A DNA stretch of 64,000 nt from Algihabitans albus (GCF_003572205.1 NZ_QXNY01000005.1:496001-560000); one strand, 5' to 3'. Counted from the first letter of the stretch, positions 53,613 through 63,431 are shown. Made by a program: numbers and translations. The notes: generated from the sequence alone by a model not told the origin.

Positions 53613-54148
53613 TGAGCGATGAACGTACGGCTAACCTTCTCGGCGCTTTGGCGCTTGCACTGACCGATACCTTGGCCGATGTCACCAGCGCCCAGGCCGA
53701 ACGTGGGGCTGGCGCGCCGGCGGCTCTGGTGCTCGTGAGTTTCTACCCCGGCCAGTCAATCGACTCCCTGGCCCAGACCCTGGGATTGAGCCATTCCGCG
53801 ACGGTCCGACTGGCCGACCGCTTAGCGGGCGACGGTCTCTTGGATCGGCGTAGCGGCGCGGATGGCCGAACGACCGCTCTGCATCTCACACGCAAGGGAC
53901 AGGCACGGGCCAACGCGATCCTGGGTGAACGTTGCCGCGCTCTGTCCGCTGCCCTTGATCCCCTGTCCGTCAAGGAGCGTGCTCACTTCACGCGGTCGCT
54001 CGAGAAAATCCTGGGCGGTCTGACCCGCGATCGACAGCACGCCGACCACATCTGCCGCCTTTGCGACGAGCGCGTCTGTCCGGCCGATGGCTGTCCCGTC
54101 GAATGCGCTGCCGTCGAACGTTCGGCTGCCGAGGGCAGGCCGGACTGA
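53612..54148 (+). CDS. MarR-family regulator with Cys-rich C-terminus
   Basis: A 178-residue winged-helix regulator. The recognition region is IDSLAQTLGLSHSATVRLAD with the wing DRRSGADGRTTALHLT. The C-terminal 35 residues contain C148, C151, C156, C161 and C165 together with H143 and H146 (ICRLCDERVCP, CPVECA), a likely metal or redox-sensing cluster. It precedes an EamA exporter gene, only one base from its start, and an inverted repeat covers its own start. Confidence 0.88.
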   Translation: MSDERTANLLGALALALTDTLADVTSAQAERGAGAPAALVLVSFYPGQSIDSLAQTLGLSHSATVRLADRLAGDGLLDRRSGADGRTTALHLTRKGQARANAILGERCRALSAALDPLSVKERAHFTRSLEKILGGLTRDRQHADHICRLCDERVCPADGCPVECAAVERSAAEGRPD

Positions 54149-54149
54149 G

Positions 54150-55088
54150 ATGTCCGTGGTCCTGATCCCGGCCGATCCGAAGCGCGCGCCTCCCCACGGT
54201 GTGAGAGCGGCTATAGCGGCCGCTGTCCTGTCGGCCGCCTGTTGGGGCTCGGCCACTGTTATGAGCAAGGGGTTGCTCGACCTTCTGCCTCCGCTGACGC
54301 TGCTGGTGGTGCAGCTTCTCGCCTCGATCGTCTTCCTCTGGGCTGCCGTGTTGTTTCTGCGGCTCCGTGTTCGTCTGGATCGGCCAGCACGCCGGGCAAG
54401 TCTGAGTGGTCTTCTGGAGCCGGGCCTGTCCTACGCCTTCGGAATCGCCGGCCTGGCCCTCACGACGGCAAGCAATGCCTCGCTGATCGGCACGACGGAA
54501 CCTCTGTTCATTCTCTTGCTCGCCTGGCTGCTGCTGCGCGAACGGATCGGCGGCGGGGTCGTCGGCCTCGCGGTGCTCGCCAGTCTCGGCATCGGTTTGG
54601 TGGTGTTGCCCGATATCTGGAGCGGCGGCGGCGAGGGAGCGGTGCTCGGCGACGCCTTGGTCGTGCTCGGTACGCTTTTTGCCGCCCTCTACGTGATCGC
54701 GACCCGGAAGCTGGTGATGACACTCGACCCCTTGCCGCTCTCAGCGTTGCAGCAAAGCGTCGGTCTACTCTGGATCCTCGGCCTGCTAGCGCTGGCCTTG
54801 GCGTTGGGTGCAGTCAATCTCGGCCTCGATGACATTCCACCGCGCGTCCTGCTGCTTGCCGCCCTTTCGGGGATCGTCCAGTACGCTCTAGCCTTCTGGC
54901 TGTATCTCTTCGCGCTCCGGCGTCTTCCGGCCAACGTCGCGGCCTTCTATCTGGCTCTGATCCCAGTGTTCGGCGTCGGGGCGGCGGCTGTCTTCCTCGG
55001 CGAAGCCTTGGGCCCGATGCAGTGGCTTGGGGCCGCGTTGATCGTTGTCCCGGTTGCCTTGATGTCACGTATGCAGACCCGTCTCTAG
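54150..55088 (+). CDS. EamA/DMT-family transporter
   Basis: A 312-residue protein with about 10 membrane helices and two EamA repeats (SAACWGSATVMSKGLL; GDALVVLGTLFAALYVIATR). The ATG is one base after the MarR stop. Such proteins export amino acids or other metabolites; the substrate is unknown. Co-expression with the Cys-rich MarR suggests stress- or metabolite-triggered efflux. Confidence 0.9.
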   Translation: MSVVLIPADPKRAPPHGVRAAIAAAVLSAACWGSATVMSKGLLDLLPPLTLLVVQLLASIVFLWAAVLFLRLRVRLDRPARRASLSGLLEPGLSYAFGIAGLALTTASNASLIGTTEPLFILLLAWLLLRERIGGGVVGLAVLASLGIGLVVLPDIWSGGGEGAVLGDALVVLGTLFAALYVIATRKLVMTLDPLPLSALQQSVGLLWILGLLALALALGAVNLGLDDIPPRVLLLAALSGIVQYALAFWLYLFALRRLPANVAAFYLALIPVFGVGAAAVFLGEALGPMQWLGAALIVVPVALMSRMQTRL

Positions 55089-55101
55089 AGCAGGATCTCC
55101 G

Positions 55102-55920
55102 TTAGCTGTCCGCCTCGGCCCGCCGGGCCCGGCGGACCAGCATGATGGTGGCGTAGGCGCCGAGCAGCAGCAGGGCGGCGCCGACAGTCGTGAGCGTGCC
55201 AAGCGTCGGAACCAGCGGCGTGTAGCCGGAGACCATCTTGGCGTAGAGCCATTCGGGAATGGTGGAGTCCGCGCCGGTGGTGAAGAGCGACAGCGGGAAA
55301 TTGCCCCAGGACAGCAGGAAACTGAAGAGTGCGCCGGAGAAGATACCGGGCCAGAGAATCGGCAGGGTCACCTCCCGAAAGACCTGCCAGCGCGTGGCGC
55401 CGAGGTCGTAGGCCGCTTCCTCCCAGGCGGGGTTGAAGCCGTAGACCTGGATCGAAATCACCAGGGTCGCGATGGGCAGGATCCAGACCAGATGCGCGAA
55501 GACGGCCGTCATCCAGCTCGTCGGGATGCCGAGCGCCGAGTACCAGAGCAGCAGCGCCAGCCCGAGCACGGCTTGGGGGAAGAAGATCGGGAGCAGCAGG
55601 AGCTTCTGGTAGAGCGTCCGGCCCCTCCAGTCGTAGCGCGCGAAGGCCAGCGCGCCGAGAAAGGCCAGGACCACCGAGATCACCGTGACGATGGCGGCCA
55701 CGGTCAGACTGGTCCAGAGCAGATCGCGGACCGAAAGGGAGGTGAAGGCGTCCTCGTACCAGCGGGTATCGAATCTCGGCACCGGGAAGCGGAAGTAGCG
55801 CTGCCGCGAGAAGGAGGCCAGGGCGATGGCCGCCATCGGCAAATAGAGGAAGATCAGGATCGCGCCGATCCAGACGGCCAGGAGCCGCTTCATGAGGGGT
55901 GAGGTGGTGAGCGCGCCCAT
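55102..55920 (-). CDS. ABC transporter permease, PotC type
   Basis: Inner-membrane permease, 272 residues, about six helices. The cytoplasmic EAA loop is EEAAYDLGATRWQVFREVTLPILWPGI, as in spermidine/putrescine-type importers. It is 12 bases after the PotB-type gene and closes the operon. It is convergent with the EamA gene. Confidence 0.92.
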   Translation of the reverse strand: MGALTTSPLMKRLLAVWIGAILIFLYLPMAAIALASFSRQRYFRFPVPRFDTRWYEDAFTSLSVRDLLWTSLTVAAIVTVISVVLAFLGALAFARYDWRGRTLYQKLLLLPIFFPQAVLGLALLLWYSALGIPTSWMTAVFAHLVWILPIATLVISIQVYGFNPAWEEAAYDLGATRWQVFREVTLPILWPGIFSGALFSFLLSWGNFPLSLFTTGADSTIPEWLYAKMVSGYTPLVPTLGTLTTVGAALLLLGAYATIMLVRRARRAEADS

Positions 55921-55932
55921 CTCTTTCGCCGC

Positions 55933-56877
55933 CTAGCCGCGACCCAGGATCTTGTCGAGGTCGAGTTTGCCGAGCACCGCGAAGACCAGCCCGCCGGCCA
56001 GCAGGATCAGCAGCACCGAGAGGGCCGCCCCTTTCGGCCAGTTCTGCGCGAAGGTGAAGGCGGACTCGATGTCATCGGCGATCATTACGATGGCTTGGCC
56101 GCCCATGATCTTGGACTCGGCGAGCGATCCCAACGCCAGGATGAAGGTCAGCAGACAGCCGATCAGGATACCCGGCATGGCGAGCGGCAGCTCGATTTCG
56201 CGGAAGAGTTGCCAGCGGTTGGCCCCCAGGTCGACCGCCGCTTCGCGCAGGCGATCCGGCACCATCGACAACCCCAGCACCATCGGGAAGAGCATGAAGG
56301 GCAGATAGACGTAGACCAGGCCAAGCACGATCGCAGGGACCGTGTAGAGCAGTCCCGAGAGATCGAGTCCGAACCAGAGCTCGGCGGTGCCGGGTAGGAC
56401 GCCGCCCTTGACCAAGGTGAGCACCCAACCGAACAGGCGGATGTTCTCGCTGACGAACAGGGGGATCACCAGCAGCAGGGTCAGCAGGTTGGCGGCCCGG
56501 CCGAACACCTTGGTCATGGCGTAGGCCAGCGGATAGCAGATGCCCAACAACAGGACGACGGTGAGGGTGGCCAGCGCGAAGGACCAGGCGAAGGAGATCC
56601 AGTAGGACTCGGTGACGATGTCCACGTAGTTCTGTGTCGTCCAGGCGCCGCTCAGGTCGAAGGTCTTCGGCGGGATCAGGGAGAAAGCGGCGACCAGCAG
56701 CAGCGGCCCCAGGAAGCCGAGCGCCAGCAGCAGCATCGGCGGTCCCGCCAGCAGCGCCCCCGGCTGCCGCAGCCAACCCCCAAGGCGCGTCGTGACGCCT
56801 ACGCTTCGCCGGCGCCGGGCGTGACTGCCGTCTTCCAATTCGGTTCCCAGGGCGCGGACGCCGGTCTTCAAGCTCAC
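55933..56877 (-). CDS. ABC transporter permease, PotB type
   Basis: Permease of 314 residues starting at GTG, with a cytoplasmic N-terminal extension of about 35 residues before the first helix. The EAA loop reads REAAVDLGANRWQLFREIELP. The start lies 4 bases after the ATPase gene. Together with the PotC-type subunit it forms the channel of a polyamine-type importer. Confidence 0.92.
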   Translation of the reverse strand: MSLKTGVRALGTELEDGSHARRRRSVGVTTRLGGWLRQPGALLAGPPMLLLALGFLGPLLLVAAFSLIPPKTFDLSGAWTTQNYVDIVTESYWISFAWSFALATLTVVLLLGICYPLAYAMTKVFGRAANLLTLLLVIPLFVSENIRLFGWVLTLVKGGVLPGTAELWFGLDLSGLLYTVPAIVLGLVYVYLPFMLFPMVLGLSMVPDRLREAAVDLGANRWQLFREIELPLAMPGILIGCLLTFILALGSLAESKIMGGQAIVMIADDIESAFTFAQNWPKGAALSVLLILLAGGLVFAVLGKLDLDKILGRG

Positions 56878-56881
56878 GGCC

Positions 56882-57973
<1,092 letters not shown>

Positions 57974-58046
57974 TGCGCGCTAGACTTCCCTAGAAGACTG
58001 AAGAGACTTTCGAGAGCAGGCGGCTTTGACGGCATGCGGCGGCGCA

Positions 58047-58070
58047 GCGGCTGCGGGGGATCGCAGCCGC
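58047..58070 (-). promoter_or_regulatory. Intercistronic hairpin after the binding-protein gene
   Basis: GCGGCTGCG (58047-58055) and CGCAGCCGC (58062-58070) pair perfectly with a 6-nt loop, extended by GCGC/GCGT after one mismatch. It starts about 42 nt after the stop of the binding-protein gene on the minus strand. Same placement and loop size as the hairpins at 1.6 and 49.9 kb. Confidence 0.65.
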
Positions 58071-58112
58071 CGCGTCACAACGGAGAGGGCGACGCCCGCA
58101 GCCTTCGAGGTT

Positions 58113-59276
58113 TCACCCTTGCCGCTCGCGCCGCGCGGCGGCGTAGATCGGGTACATCTCGGCGTAGTCGGGGTTGATGTCGTAGTCGACCGAGCGCGCC
58201 ATCTCCTCCTCCAAGCTGTCCCACTGGATCGCGTCCAACTCCTCGGAATCGAAGGTCTCCATCACCTGCGGATCGCCCATCTGCGCGACCGGGTTGTAGG
58301 TACCCTCCGCGAAGGCGACCAGCTTCGACATCTCCGGACGCTGGATGAACTCCAGGAAGGTCGGACCCAAGGTCGAGGGATTGGGATTGTTGACCAGGCT
58401 GGTCAGTTCGATCCAGACGATGCCGCCCTTGCCGTCCACGGGACCCGATTTCGGGGTGATGGCACGGATGTTGGTGGCGCCGTCGTAGCGGGCCGGCGAG
58501 GCGGTGTAGGTGCCGCCGGTGAAGTAGGCGTCGATCTCTCCGTTGATCAGAGCCAGGTTCATCTGCACCAGATCGTCGGACAGCAGCTTGGCTCCATTGA
58601 AGACCTGGCGTGCCACCGTCTCGAAGGCCTCGAACTCCTCCGGCGTGTGCTCCTTGAAGGGCGAGAAACCCGCCGCGATGCACATGTGGAAGATGTTCCA
58701 GTTGTCGTAGGTCAGGACGCCGAAGCGGTCCTTCATGGCGGGATCGAGGAAGATGTTCCAGCCTTCGTCCTCTGCCATCTCGCGGCTGATCTTGTCGGTG
58801 TTGACCACGAAGCTGAAGGGGCCGAAGCGCTGGCAGACGCCCAGCATCTCCTCGCCCGACTTGTCCAGCGCCCACTCGAAGGGCCAGGCGAACTTCGGCA
58901 ACATCTTCTCGTGGTAAGGGGCGAAAACTTCTTTATCCACGGGCTTGATCAGGCCCTCGGGATACATCCATTCGCGCGCCCAGGGATTGTTGAGGTTGAT
59001 GATGTCCCAGATGTCCGTCTCGCCGGCCCGCAGCTTGTTGATCGCGTCGGGGTCGGAGATCAAGCCTTCCGCCCTGACCCTCGCGTCGAACTCGCGGCGG
59101 AAGGGGTCGAGCACGTCGTCCGAGGTGTAGCCCTCCCAGGCGTAGACGTTCAGTTCGTCGCTGCGCTCGGCGCGGGCGCTCCTGAAGGTTGGCCCGAGGC
59201 CGGCCGCCGCGGCCGCGGTGACGCCTGTCATCTGCAGGAAGTTTCTGCGTGTGAGGGGGAAAGAGGCCATGGTCAT
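58113..59276 (-). CDS. Extracellular solute-binding protein, PotD/PotF type, Tat-exported
   Basis: Periplasmic binding protein of 387 residues. A twin-arginine signal is present, TRRNFLQMTGVTAAAAAGLG, so it is probably exported folded. The mature start LNVYAWEGYTSDDVLDPF matches the polyamine-binding group, and IWDIINLNNPWAREWMYPEG follows. GGAG precedes the ATG. Its operon encodes a PotABC-type channel. The ligand is not necessarily a polyamine; neighbouring amide-type hydrolases suggest another nitrogen compound. Confidence 0.9.
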   Translation of the reverse strand: MTMASFPLTRRNFLQMTGVTAAAAAGLGPTFRSARAERSDELNVYAWEGYTSDDVLDPFRREFDARVRAEGLISDPDAINKLRAGETDIWDIINLNNPWAREWMYPEGLIKPVDKEVFAPYHEKMLPKFAWPFEWALDKSGEEMLGVCQRFGPFSFVVNTDKISREMAEDEGWNIFLDPAMKDRFGVLTYDNWNIFHMCIAAGFSPFKEHTPEEFEAFETVARQVFNGAKLLSDDLVQMNLALINGEIDAYFTGGTYTASPARYDGATNIRAITPKSGPVDGKGGIVWIELTSLVNNPNPSTLGPTFLEFIQRPEMSKLVAFAEGTYNPVAQMGDPQVMETFDSEELDAIQWDSLEEEMARSVDYDINPDYAEMYPIYAAARRERQG

Positions 59277-59673
59277 CGCGCTCCCTTGACTGTGTGTGGT
59301 CCCTGTTCATCGCGCCGTCTTCGCCCTCGGCAGCCCCGCTTCGCGGGTGTCCGATCGACGGCGGTACGGCTTCGCCTGACCTTCGGCCTCTCTGATGTCT
59401 GGGCGCCGGCTCCTTGTATGGGACCTTTGCGCCGGGGCGGGCCGTTTGGCTGTCTTCGTATACTATCCTGACCTACGAACTTGGCAGGTCACAATAGAAA
59501 ATCGTGACTTACCGAGTTCTTATGGCTTTCGGAGCCTTAGCAAGCGATTTGCCATAATGAGCCTAGCCGCCTATCCCGCAGCGCACAATAAGGGAAATCG
59601 CATGCGCGGCTTTGGCAACGCGGCAGTTGCGAGAGGCGAATAGGCTCGGGAAGACGGCTTGCGATCTGCCAAG
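59277..59673. other. Intergenic region upstream of the PotD-type gene
   Basis: About 400 bases with no convincing gene. One reading frame at 59395-59643 is open but lacks a ribosome-binding site and normal codon bias, so I do not call it. The region has an AT-rich centre with a perfect inverted repeat at 59469-59491 and probably holds the minus-strand promoter of the transporter operon. Confidence 0.5.
59469..59491. promoter_or_regulatory. Inverted repeat upstream of the PotD-type operon
   Basis: TGACCT (59469-59474) and AGGTCA (59486-59491) are perfect arms with an 11-nt spacer, centred about 200 bases upstream of the binding-protein start. A minus-strand -10-like TAGTAT (59465-59460) sits beside it. 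Good form for a dimeric regulator site; regulator unknown, with the nearby DeoR-type protein one option. Confidence 0.5.
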
Positions 59674-60327
59674 TCAGCGGAGTTCGGCCAGGATCTCGCC
59701 GGTTGTGGCGATCCTTGCGTAGCCGCGCATGGCTTTCAGGGTGTGGGCGTGGGCTCCGGGGCTGCTGCCGCAGCAGGCGTCGCCGACCAGTGTGACCCGA
59801 TACCCCAGATCGGCCGCGTCGCGCACGGCGGACTCGACGCATTGGTCGGTGAAGACCCCGGCCACCGCCAGATCCTCAATACCGAGATTGCGCAGCAGGT
59901 AGTGCAGATTGGTGGAGGGGAAGACGCCGGAAGCGGTCTTCGGCAAGACGATTTCGTCCTCGCCCGGCGCGACTGCCTCGACGATCTGAGCCTCGAGGGA
60001 TCCTTTAGGAATCAAAATGTTGGAGAGCTTGTGATCCAGTCCGCGATCGCGCCCGTCGCGGGTCAGTGCCTCGATCACGCAGTAGATCACTTCGATGCCG
60101 CTCTGCCGGCAGGCCTCGGCCAGGGCGGCGGCGTTGGGCAAGGTTTCGCCCTCGAGCTGGTCAAAGTAGGCGGCCCTGCGCTCCTCGGGCCACCGCTCGG
60201 GGTCTTCCGTGAAGGTACCGCCGTCGCGGACGCAGCAATGATGCTGAAGGTCGACCATGAGGAGGGCGCTGCGGCCCGCTTTCAAGGGGCGGTCGCGCGG
60301 TTCGAGCGGACTGGAGGTAAGAGCCAT
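59674..60327 (-). CDS. Isochorismatase-like cysteine hydrolase
   Basis: A 217-residue hydrolase of the isochorismatase/amidase superfamily. The catalytic triad is D26 in LLMVDLQHH, K130 in VLPKTASGVF and C163 in FTDQCVES. Active members cleave amide or ureide bonds (N-carbamoyl compounds, biuret, ureidoacrylate) or vinyl ethers. Context with an ABC importer and amidotransferase-type enzymes favours amide or carbamoyl hydrolysis. It is divergent from the TIM-barrel gene. Confidence 0.9.
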   Translation of the reverse strand: MALTSSPLEPRDRPLKAGRSALLMVDLQHHCCVRDGGTFTEDPERWPEERRAAYFDQLEGETLPNAAALAEACRQSGIEVIYCVIEALTRDGRDRGLDHKLSNILIPKGSLEAQIVEAVAPGEDEIVLPKTASGVFPSTNLHYLLRNLGIEDLAVAGVFTDQCVESAVRDAADLGYRVTLVGDACCGSSPGAHAHTLKAMRGYARIATTGEILAELR

Positions 60328-60376
60328 CGGGATGCCTCGTTTTATAAAGAGTTATGGCGAACGATATTGGAACTTC

Positions 60377-60389
60377 ACAGATTCTCTGT
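60377..60389. promoter_or_regulatory. Small palindrome between divergent genes
   Basis: ACAGATTCTCTGT has perfect 5-bp arms and a TTC centre in the 117-base gap between the cysteine hydrolase and TIM-barrel genes. It could be a regulator site, but arms this short may occur by chance. Confidence 0.3.
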
Positions 60390-60444
60390 TGGCAAGACCA
60401 CAGAGGTTCGGCAGACTGCGGCCTTCACACGAAGGAAGCGGCCC

Positions 60445-61152
60445 ATGGATTTCATCTTCATGCTGACCCGTGAGGATCAGACCGTCGAGGACTGTCTGGC
60501 GGTCTTCGAGGAGATCCGCAGCGTTGGGGTGTGCCACATCGGCTTCAAGGATCTGGGGGCCGATCGCGGCACGCTGGAGGAGCTGAATCGCCGGATCAAG
60601 GACAGCGGCGCGGTCAGCTATATGGAGGTGGTCGCAACCTCGCGCGAGGACGTCCTGCGCTCCGCCGGGGCTGCTCGGGAAATCGGGGTCGACCGGCTGA
60701 TGGGCGGGACCGAGTTGGAGGCGGTGCAGGAGATTCTGGAGGGGTCCGGCATCGGCTTCTACCCCTTTCCCGGGCGACCCGAAGGCCATCCGACCAAACT
60801 CGGCGGCACGCCGGAGCTGATCGAAGCGCATTGCCGCGATTTCATGAAGCGCGGCTGTGCCGGCGCGGATCTTCTCGCTTTCCGCGCGACCGAGGCGGAG
60901 CCGCTTGAGCTGGTGCGTGCCGCCCGGCGCGGCCTCGGCGGTCAGGGCCAACTGGTGGTGGCGGGAAGCGTGGACTGTCCGGCGCGCATTCGCTCCTTGG
61001 CCGAGGCCGGTGCCGATGCCTTCACCATCGGGTCGGCTGCCTTCGATGGCGCCTTCTCGCCGCGCAAGGGCTCCCTGCGCAGCCAGCTTCAGGACATTCT
61101 GACGGCAGCCGCCGAGACAGGTCCGGAACTGCAGACCGCCAGCGCTGGGTGA
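60445..61152 (+). CDS. TIM-barrel protein of HisA/HisF-like fold, unknown function
   Basis: A 235-residue protein starting at 60445 with AAGGAAG upstream. The start MDFIFMLTREDQTVEDCLAV and later VCHIGFKDLGADRGTLEELN and FYPFPGRPEGHPTKLGGTPE look like a defined bacterial family. The C-terminal VVAGSVDCPARIRSLAEAG followed by AFTIGSAAFDGAFSP has the phosphate-binding form of HisA-like barrels. I know no reaction for it. It is divergent from the cysteine hydrolase gene and followed by a DeoR-type regulator. Confidence 0.82.
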   Translation: MDFIFMLTREDQTVEDCLAVFEEIRSVGVCHIGFKDLGADRGTLEELNRRIKDSGAVSYMEVVATSREDVLRSAGAAREIGVDRLMGGTELEAVQEILEGSGIGFYPFPGRPEGHPTKLGGTPELIEAHCRDFMKRGCAGADLLAFRATEAEPLELVRAARRGLGGQGQLVVAGSVDCPARIRSLAEAGADAFTIGSAAFDGAFSPRKGSLRSQLQDILTAAAETGPELQTASAG

Positions 61153-61188
61153 GCCGAGCCGGATGAGCCGTGCTGGCGAGCCGACGCC

Positions 61189-61265
61189 GGCCAGCCGGAA
61201 CCCTGGCCAGCCGGAACACTGTTTGGCTGGGACACCGGTTAGCCGGGACAGTGCCTTGTCGGGAC
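61189..61265. repeat. Degenerate direct-repeat array with 16-bp period upstream of deoR-type gene
   Basis: Units start at 61189, 61205, 61221, 61237 and 61253. The first two are identical (GGCCAGCCGGAAC); the fourth is GGTTAGCCGGGAC; the third (GTTTGGCTGGGAC) and fifth (GCCTTGTCGGGAC) match the first at about 8 of 13 positions. Further AGCCG copies extend upstream to about 61151. A 16-bp period is not a multiple of three, so it is not coding. It ends 71 bases before the regulator start. Confidence 0.65.
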
Positions 61266-61336
61266 GCGGTGGCGGTTGGTAGCTTCGGGGTCGCTTCCGA
61301 CCGCAGACTCGCTGCGGACCGACTCAGCGCAGACCG

Positions 61337-62185
61337 ATGGCCATGTCCGCGACCTCGCTCAAACGCCGCACCTCCAAGGACGAACGCCGCCGCCGCATCG
61401 TGGCGGAATTGCAGGCGAACCCGACGGTCCGCATCTCGGAGCTGGCACGTCTCTTCGGTGTGACCACGGAGACCGTGCGCCGGGATGTCGACAGTCTGTC
61501 CGAGGAGGGGCTGGTCAGCCGGACTTACGGCGGCGCCGCGGCCACGACCCTCAGTCGGGAACCGAGCCTCGACGAACGCCACGGTCTGCTGGTTGCCGAA
61601 CGGCAGCGGATCGCCCGGGCGGCCGTCGACTTCGTCGAGGACGGCCAGGTCCTGATGATCGATTCCGGCGCGACCACGGCGCACTTCGTGCGGCGGCTCG
61701 CAGTCGAGCGCCAGCGGCTGACGGTGATCACCAACGGCACCGGCTTGGCCGCTGCCTTGGCGACCAACGGCAGCTTCCGGATCGTGCTTTGCCCTGGAGA
61801 CTACAACGCGAGCGAAAGCGGCACCTATGGGCCGGAGGTCGGCGCCTTCCTGGAACGCTACCGCGCCGATCAAGCCTTCATCGGCGCCGGAGGCATGACG
61901 CTGGAGGGGCCGAACGACGTGTCGGCCGAGCTCTGCTGGGTGAAGCGCGCCATGATCGAGCGGGCCAGCGAAACCACGCTGCTGATCGACCGCAGCAAGT
62001 TCGACCGTTTCGGCTTGCTTCGGATCTGTGCACCCGAGGCTTTGCGGCGGGTCATCAGCGACGCGCCCTTGCCCGCGGAGCTGGCTCAGGCGTTTCGGCA
62101 TAAAGGGATCGAGGCGGTCCTCGCGCCGGCCGAGAGAACGACCGAGGCTGTGCAGGCCTCTAACGCAGCGACTTTTCGAGCATGA
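61337..62185 (+). CDS. DeoR-family regulator
   Basis: A 282-residue DeoR-type regulator. The N-terminal helix-turn-helix is VRISELARLFGVTTETVRRD followed by SEEGLVSRTYGGA. The sugar-phosphate-binding DeoRC domain contains VLMIDSGATTAHFVRRL, VITNGTGLAAAL, QAFIGAGGMTLEGPND and LLIDRSKFDRFGL. The effector is normally a phosphorylated metabolite, which fits the phosphate-type barrel of the preceding gene product. A repeat array lies just upstream of its start. Confidence 0.93.
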   Translation: MAMSATSLKRRTSKDERRRRIVAELQANPTVRISELARLFGVTTETVRRDVDSLSEEGLVSRTYGGAAATTLSREPSLDERHGLLVAERQRIARAAVDFVEDGQVLMIDSGATTAHFVRRLAVERQRLTVITNGTGLAAALATNGSFRIVLCPGDYNASESGTYGPEVGAFLERYRADQAFIGAGGMTLEGPNDVSAELCWVKRAMIERASETTLLIDRSKFDRFGLLRICAPEALRRVISDAPLPAELAQAFRHKGIEAVLAPAERTTEAVQASNAATFRA

Positions 62186-62651
62186 CCACGCGCTTGTCCG
62201 GCCCCGAGTCGACTTTGGCCAGCTCGACGAAACCGATGGCCTTGTGGAAGGCGAGAGAGACCGGATTCGGCGGGATCTCGTTGACTTCGCAAAAGATTCG
62301 CGGCGGCCGTGGTGTCAGGGCCTCGACGGCGGCGTAGAGCTTACGTCCCACACCCAGGCCGCGTGCGGCCGGAGAGACGACGATCCGGTCGACGTAGACG
62401 AACTCCCGATAGCGATCTTGGAACCAGCCGTAGTAAGGGCTGTCATGCGCTGCGCCCGCTTTCAGGGCGATCAGAAAGCCCAGCGGATCCGATCCGCGCT
62501 GTGCCGCCACAGCCAGATGCGACAGCTCGAGCAGGTGCCGAAAGCGTACGTCTTCCACGCTGGGGACATGCGGTTCGGCGGCGTTGTTCAGCGTTAGACA
62601 GCCAGCCAGCAGAGTTTCGGTGAGCGGTACGATTCCGATGGCTTGGCTCAT
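62160..62651 (-). CDS. GNAT-family N-acetyltransferase
   Basis: A 163-residue acetyltransferase. The acetyl-CoA-binding motif is VSPAARGLGVGRKLYAAVEAL, preceded by the beta strand YVDRIVVS and followed by NPVSLAFHKAIGFVEL. The 3' end overlaps the convergent regulator gene by 26 bases. It probably acetylates a small amine or amino acid; the substrate is not evident. Confidence 0.9.
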   Translation of the reverse strand: MSQAIGIVPLTETLLAGCLTLNNAAEPHVPSVEDVRFRHLLELSHLAVAAQRGSDPLGFLIALKAGAAHDSPYYGWFQDRYREFVYVDRIVVSPAARGLGVGRKLYAAVEALTPRPPRIFCEVNEIPPNPVSLAFHKAIGFVELAKVDSGPDKRVVMLEKSLR

Positions 62652-62675
62652 GTGGCTTGGCTCATGTGGGGTGGT

Positions 62676-63431
62676 TCAGGCGGCTTGCCGCTGCCGGCGG
62701 GTCGTGGCGACCAGGTCGACCCAACGGTCGGCGAAGCTTTCGGCCCAGCGGCGGGCGCCGAGGTGGTGCTGCCGCACTTGGGCGTCGAAGTGTTCGAAGA
62801 AGCCCGCCGGCGCGTCTTCCGCGTGGTGAGCATAGGTCATGACCCACTGACGCAGGCTGTCGACCGGTGCTTCGCAGTGGAACTGCAGGCCGTAGGCCAA
62901 GTGCCCGATGCGAAAGGCCTGATTGGCGCAAGCCGTACCGGTCATCAGCAGCTCGGCGCCCTCGGGCAGGTCGAAGCTGTCGACATGCCATTGCATCAGC
63001 GCCGGCTGGGGGTCGAGGCCGCGCAGCAGCGGGTCGGCGAGGCCGGCCGGCGTGGTCCGCAGCGGGGTGAAGCCAATCTCGAGGGACGGCATGCGCCAGC
63101 CGTCGGCGCCCCAGGCACGCGCCATGAGCTGCGCCCCCAGGCAAATGCCGAGCACGGGCCGGCCCTCGGCTTCGAAGCTGCGGATCAGCGCGGCCAGACG
63201 CGGCAGGTAGGGGTGTTCCGCGTCATCCGTGGCGCGCATCAATCCGCCGAGCACGATCAGGCCGTCGTAGTCGCCCGGCGCCTCCGGGACCTCGGTCGTC
63301 GCCGTCGGGTCGAGGGAATGGCTCGCCTCGGGCGCCAGCAGAGAATCGTAGTAGCCGCCGCGCTTGAGGATCGCCGTACCGAAGTAGCCGGCCGGAGCGT
63401 GCCGGTTGTTCAGAATTGTCAGAACGCGCAC
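62676..63431 (-). CDS. Class I glutamine amidotransferase-like protein
   Basis: A 251-residue single-domain class I GATase. The catalytic triad is C97 in LGICLGAQLMARAWG, H185 and E187 in GLQFHCEAPVD. Standalone proteins of this type can be gamma-glutamyl hydrolases or subunits supplying ammonia. It lies 24 bases upstream of the GNAT gene and 9 bases downstream of the oxygenase gene, so all three appear to be one operon. Confidence 0.9.
   Translation of the reverse strand: MRVLTILNNRHAPAGYFGTAILKRGGYYDSLLAPEASHSLDPTATTEVPEAPGDYDGLIVLGGLMRATDDAEHPYLPRLAALIRSFEAEGRPVLGICLGAQLMARAWGADGWRMPSLEIGFTPLRTTPAGLADPLLRGLDPQPALMQWHVDSFDLPEGAELLMTGTACANQAFRIGHLAYGLQFHCEAPVDSLRQWVMTYAHHAEDAPAGFFEHFDAQVRQHHLGARRWAESFADRWVDLVATTRRQRQAA

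Noticed and set aside
59395-59643. 82-codon plus-strand frame in the gap before the cysteine hydrolase gene
   Set aside because: No ribosome-binding site, poor codon bias and no recognisable feature; the region looks regulatory.
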